Positions 1-8,106 of a stretch of DNA of 38,101 nt are shown piece by piece (the stretch's first letter is position 1; each line of letters starts with the position of its first letter). The stretch is from a virus. The stretch is from IMG/VR virus record IMGVR_UViG_3300031957_000300, positions 1 through 38,101 of that record. The stretch is one strand, 5' to 3'. The notes beneath the pieces were generated by a model. That model ran no database searches, was not told the origin of the DNA, and was given only the letters and a program-made list of their open reading frames with translations. The position numbers were made by a program, and so were the translations under genes.

Positions 1-2
1 CA

Positions 3-398
3 GCAGTCTCTACCGGATTACTACTGATAGTAACTACCGGCCTATGGTTTTTCGTACAAATGCAGGCGAAAGAAATCTCTACGCTCAAAGCTAATGCCGT
101 GATCCTTGAAGAAAAAATAGAAGAACAAAACGCCAGCATAGATAACTATTTAGCAAAGCAAAAAGAAACTACTGAACAAATCAATCAACTCAACGCGCAG
201 AATCAAGAAGCAGTGCGCGAAGTTAATCAGCTAAGAAACACCTTCCAGCGTCATAGCCTGAACAATCTAGCCATGGCAAAGCCGGGACTCATAGAAAATA
301 TAATCAACAAAGGCACGGCGAAAGTTAAATCAGAGTTTGCAGAGCTAACAGATCCAAACATGTTTGAGAGCAAAGATGAGGCACCTGCTAGTAATTAG
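3..398 (+). CDS. i-spanin (Rz-like), 5' end outside window
   Basis: The reading frame is open from base 3 with no start codon, so the gene begins before the window. The first 19 visible residues are hydrophobic (GLLLIVTTGLWFFV core) and form one transmembrane segment. They are followed by about 75 residues of charged, Gln/Glu/Lys-rich sequence with a strong coiled-coil look. A single N-terminal membrane anchor plus a periplasmic coiled coil is the build of an inner-membrane spanin, which pairs with an outer-membrane lipoprotein to fuse the membranes at lysis. The next gene is exactly such a lipoprotein and starts inside this one, as in Rz/Rz1 pairs. Similarity to a named Rz family was not tested; the call rests on topology and context. 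Confidence 0.7.
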   Translation, partial: AVSTGLLLIVTTGLWFFVQMQAKEISTLKANAVILEEKIEEQNASIDNYLAKQKETTEQINQLNAQNQEAVREVNQLRNTFQRHSLNNLAMAKPGLIENIINKGTAKVKSEFAELTDPNMFESKDEAPASN

Positions 399-753
399 TT
401 TAGTTTTTGTTGTTAGTGGTTGTTCTTTGTTTCAGCCGCGAACCGCGCCTGTGGAAATCAAAACAATTACTTTGCCTGCACCTATGTACCACCCCCCTAT
501 GCCTTTAGAGGTAAACCTGCAAGACATAAAGTGGCGTGTGCTTACGCCAGAAGTAATGGAGGAATATCTACAGCTTGTTGAGGAAGGTAAGGCGCCAGCT
601 GAACCTTACTATGCGTTATCGACGCAGGGTTATGAAAGTCTTAGCATGAATATGGCAGAGCTAAAAAGATATGTTACCAACGTCCTTGCGATAATAGAGT
701 ATTATAGGGAACAAGATAAACAATTAGAAACGCAGGAGAAGTCGGATGAGTGA
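376..753 (+). CDS. o-spanin (Rz1-like) outer-membrane lipoprotein
   Basis: A 125-aa protein that begins with a classic lipoprotein signal: MRHLL, a hydrophobic stretch, then the lipobox VSGC with the acylated cysteine at residue 16. The mature part is proline-rich near the N terminus (PAPMYHPPMP). The upstream TTG in the same frame is less likely than the ATG at 376, which follows a GAGAG purine run and starts the signal peptide directly. The start lies inside the preceding i-spanin gene, the overlapping arrangement typical of spanin pairs. The role inferred is outer-membrane disruption at the end of infection, by binding the coiled coil of the i-spanin. It is larger than lambda Rz1. Confidence 0.72.
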   Translation: MRHLLVISLVFVVSGCSLFQPRTAPVEIKTITLPAPMYHPPMPLEVNLQDIKWRVLTPEVMEEYLQLVEEGKAPAEPYYALSTQGYESLSMNMAELKRYVTNVLAIIEYYREQDKQLETQEKSDE

Positions 754-1141
754 TGCCCCAGAAGCATACGTCTACGAGGCCGAGCTTGAAAGGGTAATTG
801 ACGGCGACACAATAGATATCACACTCCGGCTGGGATTCGACGTAAATTTAACCAAACAGCGTGTTCGCCTTCACGGGATCGACACCCCTGAGAGTAGAAC
901 CAGAAACCTAGCGGAAAAGGCTCTAGGACTAAAAGCAAAAGAAAGATTGAAGGAGTTATGTGTTGGAAGATTCAAGGTTAAGTCGCTTGGCAAAGGCAAG
1001 TACGGCAGGATCCTTGGCATACCGTATGATCAAAACGGTTCTGACATTTGCAAAACACTTATTAACGAAGGACATGCCGTTGAGTATTACGGCGGTAAGA
1101 AACTTGCCAGAGTCAAAGACGACGGCACATGGGGAGAATGA
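746..1141 (+). CDS. staphylococcal-nuclease-like (SNase) phosphodiesterase
   Basis: A 131-aa protein covering one SNase (thermonuclease) OB-fold domain. The Ca2+ and catalytic residues are all visible: VIDGDT with D19 and D21, RLHGIDTPE with R41, D46 and E49, and YGR with R88. These correspond to D19/D21, R35, D40, E43 and R87 of the staphylococcal enzyme, so activity on DNA or RNA is expected. There is no signal peptide, so it would act in the cytoplasm. It overlaps the o-spanin gene by 8 nt and is one base away from the endolysin gene, so it is transcribed with the lysis genes. Host nucleic-acid degradation or DNA processing is an inference from family and context. Confidence 0.85.
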   Translation: MSDAPEAYVYEAELERVIDGDTIDITLRLGFDVNLTKQRVRLHGIDTPESRTRNLAEKALGLKAKERLKELCVGRFKVKSLGKGKYGRILGIPYDQNGSDICKTLINEGHAVEYYGGKKLARVKDDGTWGE

Positions 1142-1142
1142 T

Positions 1143-1610
1143 ATGAATGATATGAGAGTCACTAGCGAAGAGGGCAAAGCCCTTATTAAAAAATTTGAGG
1201 GTTGTGAACTACAATCTTATTTGTGCAGCGCGTCGAAACTGACGATTGGCTACGGGCATACAGGCACGACAAAAGAAGGAATGGAGATTACGCAAGAAGA
1301 AGCGGAGTCTTTATTAGATCAAGATTTACAACAATTTGAATCTATTGTTAATGACGCTGTGAAGGTGCCATTAGAACAGTGTGAGTTTGACGCTCTTATA
1401 GCTTGGACCTTCAATCTAGGCGGCGGCAACCTCCGATCAAGCACTTTGCTCAAAGTTTTAAATGAAAACAAAAAGAATGAGGTACCAGCTCAGATGCGTA
1501 GATGGAACAAAGCAACGGTCAACGGAGAAAAAGTAGTCCTAGCCGGGTTAGAGAGACGCAGAGAAGCTGAAGCTTTACTTTGGCAGGGTAAGGATTGGTA
1601 TGAAGTCTGA
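1143..1610 (+). CDS. endolysin, T4-type muramidase (GH24 lysozyme)
   Basis: A 155-aa lysozyme with the phage muramidase catalytic arrangement E-8aa-C-5aa-T: E19 in KFEG, C28 and T34 in LTIGYGHT. Many relatives have Asp where this one has Cys; Cys at that place is known in P21/P1-type endolysins. Later family motifs include the AWTFNLGGGNLRSST region and GLERRREAE near the C terminus. There is no signal or signal-anchor sequence, so export would need a holin, which is not in this window and may lie just upstream. The ATG at 1143 was chosen over an upstream in-frame start because it follows GGGGAG with good spacing and gives the normal family length. Confidence 0.9.
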   Translation: MNDMRVTSEEGKALIKKFEGCELQSYLCSASKLTIGYGHTGTTKEGMEITQEEAESLLDQDLQQFESIVNDAVKVPLEQCEFDALIAWTFNLGGGNLRSSTLLKVLNENKKNEVPAQMRRWNKATVNGEKVVLAGLERRREAEALLWQGKDWYEV

Positions 1611-3091
1611 TGGGAGATCTGTCTCTTAAAGATTTTGATATCCTGTCACAACAGGATCAAGCAGAAGCAGTCGCGCTTCTGAGTCGTTATGAGCAGCTGC
1701 AAAAACAAGAGGCATGTCAGAAAGATTTTATAACTTACCTAAAGCACTTGTGGCCAGACTTTATAGAAGGTCGCCACCACAAGATAATCGGTGAAAAATT
1801 CAACCGTATCGCGCAAGGCAAACTCAAGAGACTTATAGTCTGCTTACCCCCTAGGCACTCTAAGTCTGAGTTTGCGAGTACCTACTTTCCAAGCTGGATG
1901 ATGGGCTTGCGCGGTAATCTCAAAATTATACAAACTACTCACACGGCAGAGCTTGCGGTTCGATTCGGACGTAAAGTTAGGAACATAATCGACAGTCAAG
2001 AATACAGCACAATCTTCCCAGATCTAAAGCTACAAGCTGATAACAAATCAGCTGGTAGATGGACCAGTAACCAAGAGGGTGAATTCTTCGCAGCTGGTGT
2101 TGGCGGTGCGATAACTGGTCGAGGCGCTGATTTACTTATTATTGACGATCCGCATTCAGAGCAAGATGCCATGTCACCCACAGCCATGGAAAGCGCTTAC
2201 GAATGGTACACATCCGGTCCGCGACAACGTCTACAACCGGGCGGGATTATCATCATTGTAATGACCCGTTGGTCTACCAAAGACTTGGTTGGAAAGGTTC
2301 TGAAGCAATCAAGCCAAGAAAATGCAGATCAGTGGGAAGTGGTGGAGTTTCCTGCAATCATGCCTGAAACAGATACACCTTTATGGCCAGAGTTTTGGAA
2401 GAAAGAAGAACTGTTGTCGGTGAAGGCATCTCTCCCGGTATCCAAATGGAACTCCCAGTGGCTACAGAATCCGACAGCTGAAGAAGGCTCTATTGTAAAA
2501 CGTGAATGGTGGCAGACTTGGGAGGGCGAGGTGCCAGCTTACAGTTATGTGATACAAAGCTACGATACGGCATTTAGTAAAAAAGAAACGGCTGACTACT
2601 CTGCTATAACCACATGGGCAATATTTAGCCCAGCTGACGGTGAGGCTGATCAAATCATATTGCTCGATGCAAAGCGTGTAAGAGTAGATTTTCCAGAGTT
2701 AAAAAAATTGGCTTGGGATGAATATAAGTATTGGGAGCCTGATTGTATTTTGATCGAGGCTAAAGCAAGCGGCACTCCGCTTACGCAAGAACTCAGGCGC
2801 ATGGGTATTCCGGTTACATCTTATACACCTAGCCGGGGTCAAGACAAAATAGCGCGGATGAACTCGGTAGCGCCTATCTTTGAATCAGGTATGGTTTGGG
2901 CTACCGAGGATCAATTTGCTGATGAGGTTATTGAGGAAATGGCATCTTTCCCATACGGCGATCATGACGACTACTGTGACTCTGCTACAATGGCATTAAT
3001 GAGATTCAGGCAAGGCGGATTTGTAGCGTTAGACGAAGACTATCAAATGGAGGCAGATTTACTACCACGTAAACGCACGGTTTATTATTAA
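1610..3091 (+). CDS. terminase large subunit (TerL)
   Basis: A 493-aa packaging motor. The N-terminal ATPase has a Walker A-like loop PPRHSKS (residues 80-86) and Walker B LLIIDDP (about 175-181). The C-terminal RNase H-like nuclease has an acidic residue in SYDTAFSK (D319), ILIEAKASG (E383) and HDDYCDSAT (about 452-460). It cuts concatemeric or circular DNA and pumps it through the portal. The start codon overlaps the endolysin stop by one base (TGATG), so translation is probably coupled. The matching small subunit gene is not next to it but at 35939-36451, with nuclease and lysis genes between if the genome is circularly permuted. Confidence 0.93.
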   Translation: MGDLSLKDFDILSQQDQAEAVALLSRYEQLQKQEACQKDFITYLKHLWPDFIEGRHHKIIGEKFNRIAQGKLKRLIVCLPPRHSKSEFASTYFPSWMMGLRGNLKIIQTTHTAELAVRFGRKVRNIIDSQEYSTIFPDLKLQADNKSAGRWTSNQEGEFFAAGVGGAITGRGADLLIIDDPHSEQDAMSPTAMESAYEWYTSGPRQRLQPGGIIIIVMTRWSTKDLVGKVLKQSSQENADQWEVVEFPAIMPETDTPLWPEFWKKEELLSVKASLPVSKWNSQWLQNPTAEEGSIVKREWWQTWEGEVPAYSYVIQSYDTAFSKKETADYSAITTWAIFSPADGEADQIILLDAKRVRVDFPELKKLAWDEYKYWEPDCILIEAKASGTPLTQELRRMGIPVTSYTPSRGQDKIARMNSVAPIFESGMVWATEDQFADEVIEEMASFPYGDHDDYCDSATMALMRFRQGGFVALDEDYQMEADLLPRKRTVYY

Positions 3092-3104
3092 AACCGGCAA
3101 GAAG

Positions 3105-3113
3105 TGTTAAACT
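3105..3113 (+). promoter_or_regulatory. extended -10 promoter ahead of portal gene
   Basis: TGTTAAACT reads as TG-n-TAAACT, an extended -10 element, in a 30-nt gap between terminase and portal genes. It ends 8 nt before the portal ATG. There is no recognisable Shine-Dalgarno before that ATG, so a transcript from here would be leaderless or nearly so. Related motifs lie at 11652, 18746 and 36899. Confidence 0.4.
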
Positions 3114-3121
3114 GAAATACT

Positions 3122-5611
3122 ATGGCTATTGAAAAACGACAATTAGGCACGCAAGACAACCCAGACATCAATGTGGGAGGCAATGCGATTGAGGTTTTTC
3201 CAGAGCCTACTAGACAAGATCAAATCCGTGAAGCGGCAGAAATATTAGTCACTGAAGAAGAAATACTTGTTGGTGATGAGATCGACGCAGAAGACCCTCA
3301 AGCTGATCCCGCAGCTTTCGATGCTAACCTTGTAGATTTTGTAGACGAAAGTGAGCTGAAAAGCTTATCGGGAGATATCCTTTCTAGCATACGTCACGAC
3401 AAAGAATCACGTAGCGAATGGGAAAAGACTTACATCGAAGGCCTAAAGTACCTAGGCATGAAGTTTGATGAGGCTAGATCAGAGCCGTTTGAGGGATCTA
3501 GTGGAGTAATACACCCTATACTTGCAGAAGCTGTCACACAGTTTCAGGCGCAGGCATACAAAGAAATGTTACCGGCCAAAGGCCCGGTCAAGACTCAACT
3601 TGTAGGCCAAAGAACCGCAGAGACAGAAGCACAAGCAGATCGTGTGCAAGAGTTTATGAACTTTTACATCATGAACGTGATGCAAGACTACGATCCAGAA
3701 TTAGATATGTTGTTGTTCTACCTGCCACTAGCTGGGTCGGCTTTCAAAAAGATTTACTACGACAATGTATTGAACCGAGCTGTCTCTAAGTTTGTATCTC
3801 CAGAAGATTTAATCGTGCCTTACGAGGCATCTGACATAAGCAGTGCGGAAAGAGTTACTCATGCAATAAGCATGTCGCGTAACGAAATTAAGAAACAACA
3901 ACTCTCTGGTTTCTATGCTGACGTGGAAATCAAATCCGAATCATACGATCCAGATGATGATGAGGTACAAAAAGAGATAGACGAGATTGAAGGACTTAGC
4001 CCTTCATATGCAGAAGACAGAGATCACACCGTCTACGAGGTACACACGATTTTGGACCTTGCAGGCTTTGAAGATATGGATCAAGACGGCAATCCTACTG
4101 GATTAAAGCTGCCTTATATCGTCACGATAGACGAATCTTCACAAACCGTACTGTCCATTAGAAGAAACTTCGTAGAAGGTGATCCCTACAAAAACAAGAT
4201 CAACTACTTCGTACAGTACAAGTTTCTACCGGGACTAGGTTTTTACGGTCTAGGATTGAGTCACATGATTGGTGGCATATCCAAAGCATCTACATCGATC
4301 CTAAGACAATTAATTGATGCAGGCACTCTGGCAAACTTACCAGCAGGTTTTAAAGCCAGAGGCATGCGCATTCGAGATGAGGATGAACCATTACAACCGG
4401 GAGAGTTTAGAGACATAGACACTACCGGCGGATCCTTACGCGAAAACTTAATACCGTTGCCAATCAAAGAACCGAGCAACGTGCTTATGAGTCTATTGGG
4501 CATACTGGTTGACTCAGGCAAAAGATTTGCTGCTATTGCTGATATGAATGTCGGCGATATGAATCAGGCCATGCCAGTAGGCACAACTGTAGCGTTGCTG
4601 GAGCGTGGCACAAAAGTTATGAGTGCTATTCACAAAAGATTGCACTACGCGCAGCGCATTGAGTTTCAACTACTATCAAAATTATTTGGCGAATATTTAC
4701 CGCCTGAATATGCATATGAAACAGGCACCGGACCCAGAGAGGTAAAACAAACTGACTTTGATGACCGCATCGATGTTATCCCGGTATCTGATCCAAACAT
4801 ATTTAGCCAGAGCCAGCGCATAACGCTCGCACAAGAGCTTTTGCAGATGGTTCAATCAAACCCACAAGTGCATGGTCCAAACGGCATATACGAAGCGTAT
4901 AGGCGCATGTATGGGGCGTTAGGTGTGGATAATGTCGAAGCGTTATTACAACCGCCACCAGATATGACTCCCAGACCAATTGACGCAGGATTGGAAAACA
5001 GTGGTTTCTTGATGGGCCAACCAGCGCAAGCTTTTGAAGGCCAGAACCATACAGCTCATGTTGAAACACACAGAGCCTTGTTCTTGACGCAAGTCGTCAA
5101 AGAGAATCCCCAAATACAAGCCATGGTTATAAGCCATGTGATGCAGCACTTACAGTTTTTGGCTTCTGAGATGGCGCAACAACAAATACCGCCAGAAACC
5201 ATGGAAAGAATTAGTCAGGTGCAACAGCAGCTGCAACAAATGCCGGTCGATCAACAGCAACAAGCTGCACAACAAATACAGATGTTGTTGGATCAATTTG
5301 CTGCACCAATCATGGCACAACTCAGTGCGGAGTTTTTACAATCTATCGGTCAGGGATCAGAAGATCCTCTGGTAGAGATACGAAAGGCAGAAGTCGAACT
5401 GCGTGATAAAGAGCTTGATCAAAAGCAATCTCAGTTTGAAAGCAAACAAAATCAACGAGCTGAAGAAAAGGTTCTTGAGAACGAAATACAGAGGCAACGT
5501 ATAAATGTGCAAAAAAACGTAGCTGATGATAAACTGGATGTTGCATTGCAAAGGTTGCAACAGCAAGCAGATCTAAAACTCCTTGAGTTAGAACAGAAAA
5601 TGAGGGGATAA
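3122..5611 (+). CDS. portal protein, large P22-type
   Basis: An 829-aa protein that follows TerL directly. It carries the signature region of large podovirus portals: EPFEGSSGVIHPI, then AVTQFQAQAYKEMLPAKGPV (about residues 121-155), then a long mixed alpha/beta region and a final 160 residues that are extremely Gln-rich and coiled-coil-like (barrel-type C terminus). Twelve copies would form the vertex ring for DNA entry, connecting to the tail adaptors encoded at 15.6-17.3 kb. At 829 residues it is larger than P22 gp1 (725) and far larger than siphovirus portals. The ATG at 3122 lacks a clear ribosome binding site (see the promoter just upstream). Confidence 0.9.
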   Translation: MAIEKRQLGTQDNPDINVGGNAIEVFPEPTRQDQIREAAEILVTEEEILVGDEIDAEDPQADPAAFDANLVDFVDESELKSLSGDILSSIRHDKESRSEWEKTYIEGLKYLGMKFDEARSEPFEGSSGVIHPILAEAVTQFQAQAYKEMLPAKGPVKTQLVGQRTAETEAQADRVQEFMNFYIMNVMQDYDPELDMLLFYLPLAGSAFKKIYYDNVLNRAVSKFVSPEDLIVPYEASDISSAERVTHAISMSRNEIKKQQLSGFYADVEIKSESYDPDDDEVQKEIDEIEGLSPSYAEDRDHTVYEVHTILDLAGFEDMDQDGNPTGLKLPYIVTIDESSQTVLSIRRNFVEGDPYKNKINYFVQYKFLPGLGFYGLGLSHMIGGISKASTSILRQLIDAGTLANLPAGFKARGMRIRDEDEPLQPGEFRDIDTTGGSLRENLIPLPIKEPSNVLMSLLGILVDSGKRFAAIADMNVGDMNQAMPVGTTVALLERGTKVMSAIHKRLHYAQRIEFQLLSKLFGEYLPPEYAYETGTGPREVKQTDFDDRIDVIPVSDPNIFSQSQRITLAQELLQMVQSNPQVHGPNGIYEAYRRMYGALGVDNVEALLQPPPDMTPRPIDAGLENSGFLMGQPAQAFEGQNHTAHVETHRALFLTQVVKENPQIQAMVISHVMQHLQFLASEMAQQQIPPETMERISQVQQQLQQMPVDQQQQAAQQIQMLLDQFAAPIMAQLSAEFLQSIGQGSEDPLVEIRKAEVELRDKELDQKQSQFESKQNQRAEEKVLENEIQRQRINVQKNVADDKLDVALQRLQQQADLKLLELEQKMRG

Positions 5612-5626
5612 GATCAAGGAGAAATT

Positions 5627-5917
5627 ATGACAACTAGTTACAAAAAAGAGGCAATCAAAGAGCTGAAAGCGCAAAAGAAATTAGAGCGCGAAGCTGAGGC
5701 TGAAGCGCTGTCTGCAAAAACAGCAGAAGAAGCAAAAGCACAAGCTGAGAACGAAGCTCGTCTTGCAAAAAAATTAGCGCGTATTGCTAAAGGTGAATCT
5801 GCTCCGGTAGAGCCAGAGCCTACGCCAGAACCAGAACCAGTCGCAGAGGAAGAAAAGCCTGTTGCGAAAAAGCCAGCGCCGAAAAAGCGTGGGCGACCAG
5901 CTAAGAAAAAGGGGTAA
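5627..5917 (+). CDS. Lys/Ala/Glu-rich coil with histone-H1-like, AT-hook tail
   Basis: A 96-aa low-complexity protein. Residues 1-55 are an alternating Lys/Glu/Ala helix typical of a single alpha-helix or coiled coil. Residues 60-75 are a Pro/Glu repeat. The C terminus is KKPAPKKRGRPAKKKG, which contains an AT-hook core (RGRP) in a lysine/proline/alanine tail resembling histone H1 tails. Minor-groove DNA binding is therefore plausible. It has a good AAGGAG ribosome site and lies between portal and scaffold genes, so it should be made late and may be packaged or act on DNA during head filling. No named family was recognised. Confidence 0.6.
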   Translation: MTTSYKKEAIKELKAQKKLEREAEAEALSAKTAEEAKAQAENEARLAKKLARIAKGESAPVEPEPTPEPEPVAEEEKPVAKKPAPKKRGRPAKKKG

Positions 5918-5919
5918 TT

Positions 5920-6069
5920 ATGGAAGGTTATACAAAATACAAACTGAAGAAAAAAACCATTGCTAAGATGGTTGACGGCGAAATGAAAAATCTCGGCGTA
6001 GAAAAAATTATTGACGTTAGAGGCAAGGGTGCCGCAACTAAGGGGCTGAAGTTTAAAGTCAGATCTTAA
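5920..6069 (+). CDS. 49-aa basic protein of unknown function
   Basis: A short gene: ATG at 5920, stop at 6067-6069. The product starts MEGYTKYKLKKK, has VEKIIDVRGKG in the middle and ends LKFKVRS, with a strong positive charge. It lies 2 nt after the preceding gene, and its TAA overlaps the ATG of the next gene (TAATG), so it sits in a tightly packed, coupled series. That packing and its continuous frame support it as real. The GGGGTAATT stretch before the ATG is only a modest ribosome site. Function is unknown; small basic proteins in the portal-capsid interval are common in marine phages. Confidence 0.6.
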   Translation: MEGYTKYKLKKKTIAKMVDGEMKNLGVEKIIDVRGKGAATKGLKFKVRS

Positions 6070-6251
6070 TGGACGATTTAACGCTTCACGACAAGATCAA
6101 GAAAGTGATCAAAGATAGAGAGTCTCAGATAAGCGAGACACTTATGTCGGGAGCATTAGAAAGTATAGAACATTATAAATTTTTGCAAGGCGAGCTTTCT
6201 GCGTTATACTATATCGAATCGGAGATAAAAGAATATAACAAGGAATTGTGA
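6069..6251 (+). CDS. 60-aa helical protein, unknown function
   Basis: A short, charged, all-helical protein (DKIKKVIKDRESQISE, then a second helix ending YYIESEIKEYNKEL). It starts on the TAATG overlap with the gene before and ends 3 nt before the co-chaperonin gene, so it is part of the head-gene operon. No catalytic motif is visible. Proteins of this size and pattern occur between portal and capsid genes in other marine phages; a small assembly factor is possible but not shown. Confidence 0.6.
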   Translation: MDDLTLHDKIKKVIKDRESQISETLMSGALESIEHYKFLQGELSALYYIESEIKEYNKEL

Positions 6252-6254
6252 TAA

Positions 6255-6680
6255 ATGTCTGAACAAGCAAAAAAAGCAATCGTAGATGCCTACGTCGATA
6301 CCGACGATAGGGTCCTCGATCCTACCCTGTTAGATAAATCAGTCTTAGAACGAATGCCTCAACCAACTGGTTGGCGTATGCTGGTTTTGCCATACGGCGG
6401 AAAAAACACAACTAAAGGCGGTATTCTCTTAACTAGTGAAACTAAAGAAAGAGAGTCTTTGGCTACTGTTGTTGCTTATGTTGTGAAGATGGGACCTCAG
6501 TGTTATAACGACAAAAATCGCTTTGGCGACACGCCATGGTGCGAAGAAAAGCAATGGGTGATGATTGGCCGTTACGCTGGCTCTCGTTTCAAACTCGAAG
6601 ACGGCGCTGAAGTCAGAATTATCAACGATGACGAAGTCATAGCCACAATCCTTAATCCAGATGATATAATGAGCGTGTAA
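6255..6680 (+). CDS. GroES-like co-chaperonin for capsid folding
   Basis: A 141-aa protein with a GroES-type beta-barrel. PTGWRMLVLP (37-46) is the first barrel strand. KNTTKGGILLTSETKE (about 50-65) matches the GroES mobile loop, including the hydrophobic tripeptide ILL (IVL in E. coli) that binds GroEL. VVKMGP and the IGRYAGSRFKLEDGAEVRIINDDEVIATI region complete the barrel. It is longer than cellular GroES because of about 36 extra N-terminal residues. Like T4 gp31, it would replace host GroES so that host GroEL can fold the capsid protein. It sits between portal and capsid genes, and no GroEL gene is present in the window. Confidence 0.85.
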   Translation: MSEQAKKAIVDAYVDTDDRVLDPTLLDKSVLERMPQPTGWRMLVLPYGGKNTTKGGILLTSETKERESLATVVAYVVKMGPQCYNDKNRFGDTPWCEEKQWVMIGRYAGSRFKLEDGAEVRIINDDEVIATILNPDDIMSV

Positions 6681-6682
6681 CC

Positions 6683-7618
6683 ATGATTGAAAACAACGAA
6701 AACCTAGAAACCCAAGTCGAAGAAGTCGAAGTAGATATCCAAGAGGATGCTGCTGTCGAAGCACAAACTACCAGCCCGGATGACGAGCTGGACAATTACA
6801 CTAAGAGTGTAAGCAAGCGAATCAACAAAAAGAATGCGCAGGTAAAAGCCGCTGAAGATCGGGCTGCGTATTTTGAGCAGATTGCGCGTCAGCAACAAGA
6901 ACAACTAACCGCTTATCAACAAAGCTATCAAGCTCAAGCAGATACCGTCTTACAGAAAGAAGAAGAGGCGCTTGAAGCTAAAGAGCGCGAAGCAGCAGAT
7001 CTATACAAACGTGCTGTGGAATCTGGTGACGCTGAATTGATGAGCAAAGCCGATGATCTAAAAGGCGATCTCAGGATCCAAAAAGAAAAGATCAAAGTGG
7101 CAAAGCGTAGGAGAGAACAAGCTCCACAAGCGCAGCAAGTCGATCAGTCTTATTACCAACAGCCAGCCGCACAACAACAAGAAGCGGTTCAGCCTACAGA
7201 AGAGGCTTTGGGTTGGTACGAGAATAATAAGTGGTACGGAAACCAAGAAGATCCTGCTCATTTAGAAGCAACACAGTTTGCTTTTTTCCAACATAACATG
7301 CTTATCAATGAAGGTTTTGAGCCAGACTCAGAAGACTACTATGGTGAGCTGAATAACCGAATTTATAAAGTTTATCCACACTTGCAATCCGCAGGTGAGG
7401 GTGACGGTCAAAAGGATGGTAGACCCTCCGTGCAAAGAGTCGCATCCGCTTCCGTTGGAAGTCGTCAACAAACACGTAGTAAAAAGAACGGCGTAACTTT
7501 CTCGAAATCAGAAGTCGAGCGCCTTCGAGGGCTAAAACCGCACAACATGTCTGAACAAGACTGGTTGAAACGAGTAGCTCAAGAGAAGCAAAAAATTGCT
7601 CAAAGGGAGGCAATATGA
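6683..7618 (+). CDS. putative scaffolding protein
   Basis: A 311-aa protein with an acidic N terminus (residues 1-40) and a long Gln/Glu/Lys/Ala-rich coiled coil (about 45-150). A Gln/Pro linker follows, then a short globular part containing GWYENNKWYGNQEDPAHLEA, and finally a basic C-terminal end (SRQQTRSKKNG and the final 40 residues). Acidic, helical, Gln-rich proteins with a basic C-terminal helix-turn-helix that binds the coat are typical scaffolds (P22 gp8 type), and the place between portal and capsid genes is the usual one. No sequence family was recognised, so the call rests on position and composition. Confidence 0.6.
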   Translation: MIENNENLETQVEEVEVDIQEDAAVEAQTTSPDDELDNYTKSVSKRINKKNAQVKAAEDRAAYFEQIARQQQEQLTAYQQSYQAQADTVLQKEEEALEAKEREAADLYKRAVESGDAELMSKADDLKGDLRIQKEKIKVAKRRREQAPQAQQVDQSYYQQPAAQQQEAVQPTEEALGWYENNKWYGNQEDPAHLEATQFAFFQHNMLINEGFEPDSEDYYGELNNRIYKVYPHLQSAGEGDGQKDGRPSVQRVASASVGSRQQTRSKKNGVTFSKSEVERLRGLKPHNMSEQDWLKRVAQEKQKIAQREAI

Positions 7619-8094
7619 CAACTAATGAAAAGAAAGTAACGAATCGAAACTCGCGTGAATCCGAAGCTCACGATAATAATCTTCGTAGTAAACCATGGAG
7701 GCCGGTACGGAACCTAGAGGCGCCTCCTGCACCGCCGGGTATGACATACAGGTGGATCAGGACCGCTATGTTGGGGCAAGAAGATCGATCTAATGTTTCA
7801 AGACGAATCCGTGAAGGATGGGAGCTTGTTAAATTGGAAGAACTTCCTGCTGAATGGCAGCACATGTCAACAACAGAAGTAGGGAAAGAAACTGGCATTA
7901 TTAACAATGAAGGTTTAGTTTTGGGCAAAATGCCCACTGAGATGGTAGAACAACGTAACGAATATTATCAACAAAAAAACTTGGATCAGGTGCAAGCTTT
8001 GGATAACACAGTTTTCAACGATTCAAGAAAAGATAACCGATACGTTAAATACAATCCTCAGAGGGATACCAAAGTGACCTTCGGTAAACAATGA
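7615..8094 (+). CDS. conserved marine-phage head-region protein, unknown function
   Basis: A 159-aa soluble protein with a disordered polar N terminus, then the segment RSKPWRPVRNLEAPPAPPG leading into TYRWIRTAMLGQED, a pattern I recognise from marine phage genomes at the same spot between scaffold and capsid genes. The rest is charged with a conserved-looking EGWELVKLEELP. Its ATG overlaps the scaffold stop (ATGA), so translation is coupled. No enzyme motif is visible. It may be a minor head protein or an assembly factor. Confidence 0.6.
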   Translation: MTTNEKKVTNRNSRESEAHDNNLRSKPWRPVRNLEAPPAPPGMTYRWIRTAMLGQEDRSNVSRRIREGWELVKLEELPAEWQHMSTTEVGKETGIINNEGLVLGKMPTEMVEQRNEYYQQKNLDQVQALDNTVFNDSRKDNRYVKYNPQRDTKVTFGKQ

Positions 8095-8106
8095 TAGGAG
8101 TGTATC

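Noticed and set aside
960-1142. Long in-frame N-terminal extension of the endolysin
   Set aside because: It runs through the SNase gene in another frame; the ATG at 1143 has a good ribosome site and gives the normal length.
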